The notes under the pieces: model-generated | What the model was told of the DNA's origin: nothing | Databases searched by the model: none | Seen by the model: only the letters and a program-made list of their open reading frames with translations | NCBI GenBank assembly: GCA_028824015.1 | Contig: JAPPFC010000004.1 | Span: forward strand, 1 to 64,000 | DNA: 64,000 nt | Reading direction: 5' to 3' | From: a bacterium | GTDB taxonomy: Bacteria > Actinomycetota > Acidimicrobiia > Spongiisociales > ZC4RG35 | Translations under genes and position numbers: made by a program | Shown: positions 60,111-64,000 of the stretch, in pieces | Layout: every line of letters starts with the position of its first letter | How positions within the stretch are numbered: position 1 is the stretch's first letter

Positions 60111-60917
60111 TCAGGTGGTTTCGTGCCATTTTCCTACCACCAGCCTTCCCAGGAAGCCGAACCCCCAGAAAACCAGGATGCCCAGCAGGGAGGAGAAGAC
60201 CAGTGCGGTGAATAGCTGTTCGGTGAGCAGTCGGGCCCGGTAGAGGTCAAGCAGCCTTCCCAAGCCGGGGATTCCCTTGCGGAAGAAGAACTCGCCGACG
60301 ATGGCGCCGATGACGGAGAGACCCGCGGAAATTCGGAACCCGGCGAAAATGGCGGGGAGGGCATTGGGAAACTGGAGCTTCAGCAGTCGGGTCACCCGGC
60401 CCGCACTGTGCAGGGTGAAGAGATCGTGGAAGGAGGCGGGCACCGACTGGAGACCGAAGAGGGTGTTGGTGATGATCGGGAATATGGAGATGATCACGCA
60501 CACCACCACCCGGCTGGTGAATCCGAATCCCAGCCATAGACCCACCAGGGGAACGATGGCCAGGATGGGCACCGTCTGGATGATCACCGCGTAGGGATAG
60601 AAGGATGTCTCCACCCACTTGGCCTGGCTCATCATGATGGCCGAAGTCATCCCCAGCACGATTGCGATCACCAGGCCGGTCATGGAGACGGCCACCGTCC
60701 AGAGCAGTCCTTCCAGCACTTGGAACAGGTTGTCCTGGTTGACGAAACCGACGTCGATCACTTCGTTGGGGGTGGGCAGCAGGAACTGCCGGTCGGGATC
60801 GAGGCTCAGGCTGATGGCGTACCAGATGCCCAACACCGCCAGGAATACCACGATCGGGGGTCCCAGCCGGTAGGTGGAGGACCGGAGACGGGAGGTGGTG
60901 TGTCGGGCGGCGCTCAT
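60111..60917 (-). CDS. ABC transporter permease (SsuC/TauC/ThiX type)
   Basis: 268 residues with about six transmembrane helices. The BPD_transp_1 EAA loop contains 'LLKLQFPNALPAIFAGFRISAGLSVIGAIVGEF'. Its start codon region abuts the ATPase stop (overlap of one base). Works with the doubled binding protein encoded 77 bp downstream. Confidence 0.93.
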   Translation of the reverse strand: MSAARHTTSRLRSSTYRLGPPIVVFLAVLGIWYAISLSLDPDRQFLLPTPNEVIDVGFVNQDNLFQVLEGLLWTVAVSMTGLVIAIVLGMTSAIMMSQAKWVETSFYPYAVIIQTVPILAIVPLVGLWLGFGFTSRVVVCVIISIFPIITNTLFGLQSVPASFHDLFTLHSAGRVTRLLKLQFPNALPAIFAGFRISAGLSVIGAIVGEFFFRKGIPGLGRLLDLYRARLLTEQLFTALVFSSLLGILVFWGFGFLGRLVVGKWHETT

Positions 60918-61720
60918 TACTCGTCCCTCAATACTTCGGAGACTTCCCCCGTCATCTCGGCAAACGCCGGATCGAATCGAAGGTCCAGTTCCCGGGGATA
61001 GGGAAACGGGATCCTGAAAGACTTGAGTATGCGCCCGGGCCGGGAGGACATCACCAGGACGTCGGTTGACAGGAACACCGCCTCGTACAGGTTGTGGGTG
61101 ATGAACACCGCCCCGAAGCCGGCGTGGGCGAAGATTCGGAGCAACTCCAGGTTCAGGTATTCGCGGGTGATCTCGTCCAGGGCCCCGAACGGCTCGTCGA
61201 AGAAGAACAGGGGAGGATCCAGGGTGAGGGACCTCGCCAGAGAAACCCTCATCTTCATCCCGCCGGACAGGGCGGCGGGAAAATGGCGGTTGAACCCGCT
61301 CAGTCCCACCAGGTCGATGGCGTCTTTGGCTCTCTTGCGCCTCTCGCTTCGATCGAAACCGCGCAGTTCGCAGAAGAGTTCCACGTTCTTTTGCACGGTC
61401 CTCCAGGGCAGGAGGGTTGCGTCCTGGAAGACGTATCCCAGGTTCCCCTCGGACCGGCGCACCTCACCGGAACTGACCGGGAGGAGGCCCGATCCCATTC
61501 TGAGCAATGTGGACTTTCCGCAACCGGAGGGGCCGACCACGGTCACGAACTGGCCCGGTTCCACGGTAAGGGAGACATTGTCCACCGCATGGGTGCCGTC
61601 GGGGAATGTCTTGCTGACATTCTCGAAGGAGATCAGGGTGGAGGAAGTACCGCCGCTCCGGGTGTCTCCACGGTTCGAGGGCTGGATGTTTGAGATTTGT
61701 CGGTCTCCCATCCGTGTCAA
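60917..61720 (-). CDS. ABC transporter ATPase (SsuB/TauB/ThiZ type)
   Basis: 267 residues from a TTG overlapping the upstream stop (TTGA); ATG 61711 is the other possible start. Walker A GPSGCGKSTLL, signature LSGGMKMRVSLARSL, Walker B LFFFDEPFGALD. Drives the adjacent permease. Belongs to the nitrate/sulfonate/taurine/thiamine-precursor ATPase group. Confidence 0.93.
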   Translation of the reverse strand: MTRMGDRQISNIQPSNRGDTRSGGTSSTLISFENVSKTFPDGTHAVDNVSLTVEPGQFVTVVGPSGCGKSTLLRMGSGLLPVSSGEVRRSEGNLGYVFQDATLLPWRTVQKNVELFCELRGFDRSERRKRAKDAIDLVGLSGFNRHFPAALSGGMKMRVSLARSLTLDPPLFFFDEPFGALDEITREYLNLELLRIFAHAGFGAVFITHNLYEAVFLSTDVLVMSSRPGRILKSFRIPFPYPRELDLRFDPAFAEMTGEVSEVLRDE

Positions 61721-62919
61721 TTGCTTCCAAGGGCGACCACTACGCCCTCCCTCATGGTAATCCGCCCGGGACGGAGAGATAGCGCTTCGTTGAGGGTCTT
61801 GGCCTCCACGAGCGTCAGATCGGCCTTCTCTCCTGACCGAAGGGTGGGACGGCCGTCAGTGAGAGCGGAGATGAGACGGGCGTCGTCGTACAGGTGCCCG
61901 GCCAGCCTGGCCAGATAGCCCATTTCGAGGGGGTCCGCGGTGGGGAATGGGCAGAAGGTGTCGTCCACGTTGTCGACGCCCAGCCTTACATGGACTCCTT
62001 CATCGATCAGCAGGTTTATGGGCGCCAGCGCCCTGCGGGGTGAGTGGACCCGGTATTCGTGCAGGATCAGATTGGTCCGCGGCTGGCAGTTGACGGTTAT
62101 CCCCAGCCCGGCCATGCGGCGAGCGATGGCGCGGGTCTGCTGTTCCGGGAGTGCGCTCAGCAGGCAGCAGTGACTGAACGAGACCCGTCCCTCCAGACGC
62201 CGGCGTTCCACCTCGTCGAGGGCGAAGTCCATGAGGAGCCGGGCGGGATCCAACGTCTCGTCTATATGCACATCCACTTCCACGCCGGTTCTCACCGCCA
62301 GTTCCATCATCGAGATGATCGACTCGGACGGCCGGGAGTCGTGATTGGGCGATCCCCCGATCAGTTGGTACCTGCCCATGCTCAGGTCCCTGTGCAGCCT
62401 TGAGGTCTCCTCCCGGTCTGTAAGGGTGTCGGCTACGGCAAAGGCGACCAACTCGATGTCCATTACCTCCTTCAACTGGTCCCGCACCTCCCCCATCACC
62501 TGCCATCGAGGGGCGGCGATATGTTCGGGGTGGCACCCGACGTGGCCCCTGGCCCGGGTGGCGCCGCTGGCCGACAGGGTGGAGAAGAGCCTCCGGGCTC
62601 GTTCGGCCGCGGTGCCCGGTATGTAGCCCTCCGGCCTGGCCCCCACCTCGATGGCGTCCTCCAGGGAGCGGGGTGGGCGGGGAGAGCCGACGTATGCGCG
62701 GTCGGGGTGGAGGTGCGGCTCGGCGAATGAGGGCATGGCCAGATGCGATGGTTCCGGGACGGGTCTTCCCAGCCGGTCGGCGATGGGTTTGATCTCGGCG
62801 ATGAGGCCGCGGTCAATCGAGATCGCCTGAGGCCCCGAATACCCGGGCACTCCAACCGGCCCGACACCCGCGGGCCGGTCTCCTTCAGCGAGCCGCCGGG
62901 GGTGAATGGGGAGTTCCAC
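61717..62919 (-). CDS. Cytosine-deaminase-like amidohydrolase
   Basis: 400 residues, GTG start overlapping the upstream stop (TAGTG). Metal motif HxH is in 'FAEPHLHPDRAY', a further His in 'VDVHIDET' and 'SHCCLLS', and the late catalytic Asp in 'LGVDNVDDTFCPF'. This follows CodA-type cytosine/isoguanine deaminases and related triazine hydrolases. Located between another amidohydrolase and the ABC importer, it should process the imported N-heterocycle. Confidence 0.87.
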   Translation of the reverse strand: MELPIHPRRLAEGDRPAGVGPVGVPGYSGPQAISIDRGLIAEIKPIADRLGRPVPEPSHLAMPSFAEPHLHPDRAYVGSPRPPRSLEDAIEVGARPEGYIPGTAAERARRLFSTLSASGATRARGHVGCHPEHIAAPRWQVMGEVRDQLKEVMDIELVAFAVADTLTDREETSRLHRDLSMGRYQLIGGSPNHDSRPSESIISMMELAVRTGVEVDVHIDETLDPARLLMDFALDEVERRRLEGRVSFSHCCLLSALPEQQTRAIARRMAGLGITVNCQPRTNLILHEYRVHSPRRALAPINLLIDEGVHVRLGVDNVDDTFCPFPTADPLEMGYLARLAGHLYDDARLISALTDGRPTLRSGEKADLTLVEAKTLNEALSLRPGRITMREGVVVALGSN

Positions 62920-64000
62920 TACTGGTAGAGATCGGTAGTCAAAGGGATGTTTCTGCGGCCCAACCCGGCCCGGGCGCGGATGTCTGCGGCCCTGCCCCGA
63001 GCCTCGACATGGAGCGCCGCCTCGTCAAGGCCCACCACCCGGCCATCGCGATAGCAGGGCCGCCCGTCCACCCAGGTCTCGTGGACCGATGCCGTCGAGG
63101 CCGACCAGACCAGCGCCGAGAGGGGGTCTCCGTAGGGTATCCACTCGGGGTGATCGAGGTCCCACAATACGAAGTCGGCCTTCTTCCCCACCTCGAGCGA
63201 ACCGATCTGTTCATCCATTCCCAGGGCTTTCGCGCCATCGATGGTGGCCATGCGCAGCGCCCGCCGGGCGCCGACCAGCGAGGCATCCATCCGGGCATCC
63301 TTGAACAGACCGGCGGCGAGGTGCACCTGGCGGTGCAGGTTGAGATTGCCCGCCGCGGACACGCCATCGGTTCCCAATCCCACAGTCACGGCCGCTTCCA
63401 TCATCTCGGGGTATTTCCCGATGGAGGTCGCCCCCTTGGCGAGTTTCAGGGAAGTGGAAGGGCAGAAAGCCACTTTGGTCTGATGGGCGGAGAGGAGATC
63501 CACCTCCTCCGGCGTCACCGCAACCGCATGGGCGATCACCAGGTTTTCACCCAGCCCGCCTTGGCGAGCGATCCGGGTGATCGGCCAGCTTCCATGGCGG
63601 CGTTGGGAGATCTCCGCTTCAGCGAGGGAAGTGGCGAGGTGGTAGGTAGTGCCCACCCCCATTCTCGCAGCCAGTTCCCGGGCGCCGACGTGAAGGTCCA
63701 GGCTGCAGGGCTCCTTCCCCTCGATGTTCACCCAGACGCCGAGCCGCCCCCCCGCCGACCCGTCCCAGGCGGCGACCGTCTCGGCCAGGGCCTCGAGTGC
63801 GGTCTCGGCGTCTGGAAAGAAGTGGTGATCGACCATTTCCGTGGACCAACCTCGCGGGATCTCAGCTGGTTTGACATCGGCGGCGTGACGGCCGGTTATG
63901 CCCCGGATTCCCGTCTGTTCCACCGCAGAGGCCACCGGCGCCGGGTCGTTCTGGGCGCCCATGTCCAGAAAGCAAGTGGTACCTCCCCGCAGCATCTCGG
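62919..64000 (-). CDS. ATZ/TRZ-family amidohydrolase, partial at right edge
   Basis: At least 360 residues; the frame is open to the window edge and the visible start 'EMLRGGTTCFLDMG' is internal to the usual family N terminus, so ~100 residues including the HxH motif are missing. Visible parts: 'GENLVIAHAVAVTPEEVDLL', 'VAFCPSTSLKLAKG', 'VGLGTDGVSAAGNLNL' (catalytic Asp), and C-terminal 'IGSLEVGKKADFVLWDLD'. Relatives hydrolyse or deaminate aminated heterocycles such as adenosine derivatives, guanine or triazines. Overlaps the next gene by 3 bp. Confidence 0.88.
   Translation of the reverse strand, partial: EMLRGGTTCFLDMGAQNDPAPVASAVEQTGIRGITGRHAADVKPAEIPRGWSTEMVDHHFFPDAETALEALAETVAAWDGSAGGRLGVWVNIEGKEPCSLDLHVGARELAARMGVGTTYHLATSLAEAEISQRRHGSWPITRIARQGGLGENLVIAHAVAVTPEEVDLLSAHQTKVAFCPSTSLKLAKGATSIGKYPEMMEAAVTVGLGTDGVSAAGNLNLHRQVHLAAGLFKDARMDASLVGARRALRMATIDGAKALGMDEQIGSLEVGKKADFVLWDLDHPEWIPYGDPLSALVWSASTASVHETWVDGRPCYRDGRVVGLDEAALHVEARGRAADIRARAGLGRRNIPLTTDLYQ

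Noticed and set aside
57982-60243. 753-codon plus-strand frame opposite the doubled binding protein
   Set aside because: Duplicated only because the sense gene is duplicated; it is low-complexity His/Val/Gly-rich and lacks a plausible start or family.

Overview
The window looks like one contig segment from a high-GC actinobacterium. The evidence is a fhaB-pstP-rodA-pbpA-pknB cell-wall signalling operon, a PASTA kinase, two MMPL transporters, a DUF222/HNH protein, an F420-type luciferase-like oxidoreductase, and secreted proteins with RCC1 plus SLH repeats. The class is probably Acidimicrobiia. That is inferred from gene content, not from a phylogeny.

Layout. 1-4.2 kb: a possible IS end, two tRNA-Ser genes, tadA, a large-type SRP RNA with an Alu domain, menG-like, serS and a membrane-anchored protein. 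4.4-8.1 kb: DUF2461, an amidotransferase, an 11-residue-repeat protein, an AT-rich HTH/Fic 'mobile mystery' module and tRNA-Leu. 8.2-15.7 kb: the fhaB-pstP-rodA-pbpA-pknB block, then convergent dnaB. 15.9-17.4 kb: a divergent ketol-acid-reductoisomerase-like gene and a decayed FitAB-type toxin-antitoxin locus. 17.5-24 kb: a five-gene peptide-type ABC importer. 24.1-25.3 kb: DUF222/HNH. 25.7-39.2 kb: an accessory oxidation and lipid-transport region with an FAD oxidoreductase, a GPP34-cytochrome P450 fusion, an MMPL/RND pump, a Rieske oxygenase, a GNAT, a tail-anchored PLD-like protein, a solute-binding protein without a signal peptide, a second MMPL and an MpaB/Lcp-like oxygenase. 39.6-44.3 kb: a branched-chain amino-acid-type ABC importer whose binding protein is fused to the LivH permease. 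44.5-46.9 kb: the RCC1/SLH protein. 47.3-57.7 kb: acyl-CoA carboxylase beta, a crotonase, a 5'-3' exonuclease, a rhodanese, a membrane molybdoenzyme, tag, ornithine-cyclodeaminase-like, ybdK and an LLM oxidoreductase. 57.8-64 kb: an operon for uptake and hydrolysis of a probably N-heterocyclic compound. Its binding protein is an internal tandem duplication, and its first gene runs off the right edge.

The best candidate for an undescribed system is 25.7-39.2 kb. A GPP34 (GOLPH3-type, membrane/phosphoinositide-binding in eukaryotes) domain is fused to a P450 that lacks the usual I-helix acid/Thr pair. It sits beside an FAD oxidoreductase, a Rieske oxygenase overlapping an RND/MMPL gene, and a second MMPL followed by an Lcp/MpaB oxygenase. 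I infer oxidation and export of a hydrophobic membrane lipid or isoprenoid. Other strong observations are the 855-bp identical internal repeat in the binding protein, the LivK-LivH fusion, the divergent KARI lacking catalytic residues, the 11-residue repeat protein and the decayed FitAB locus.
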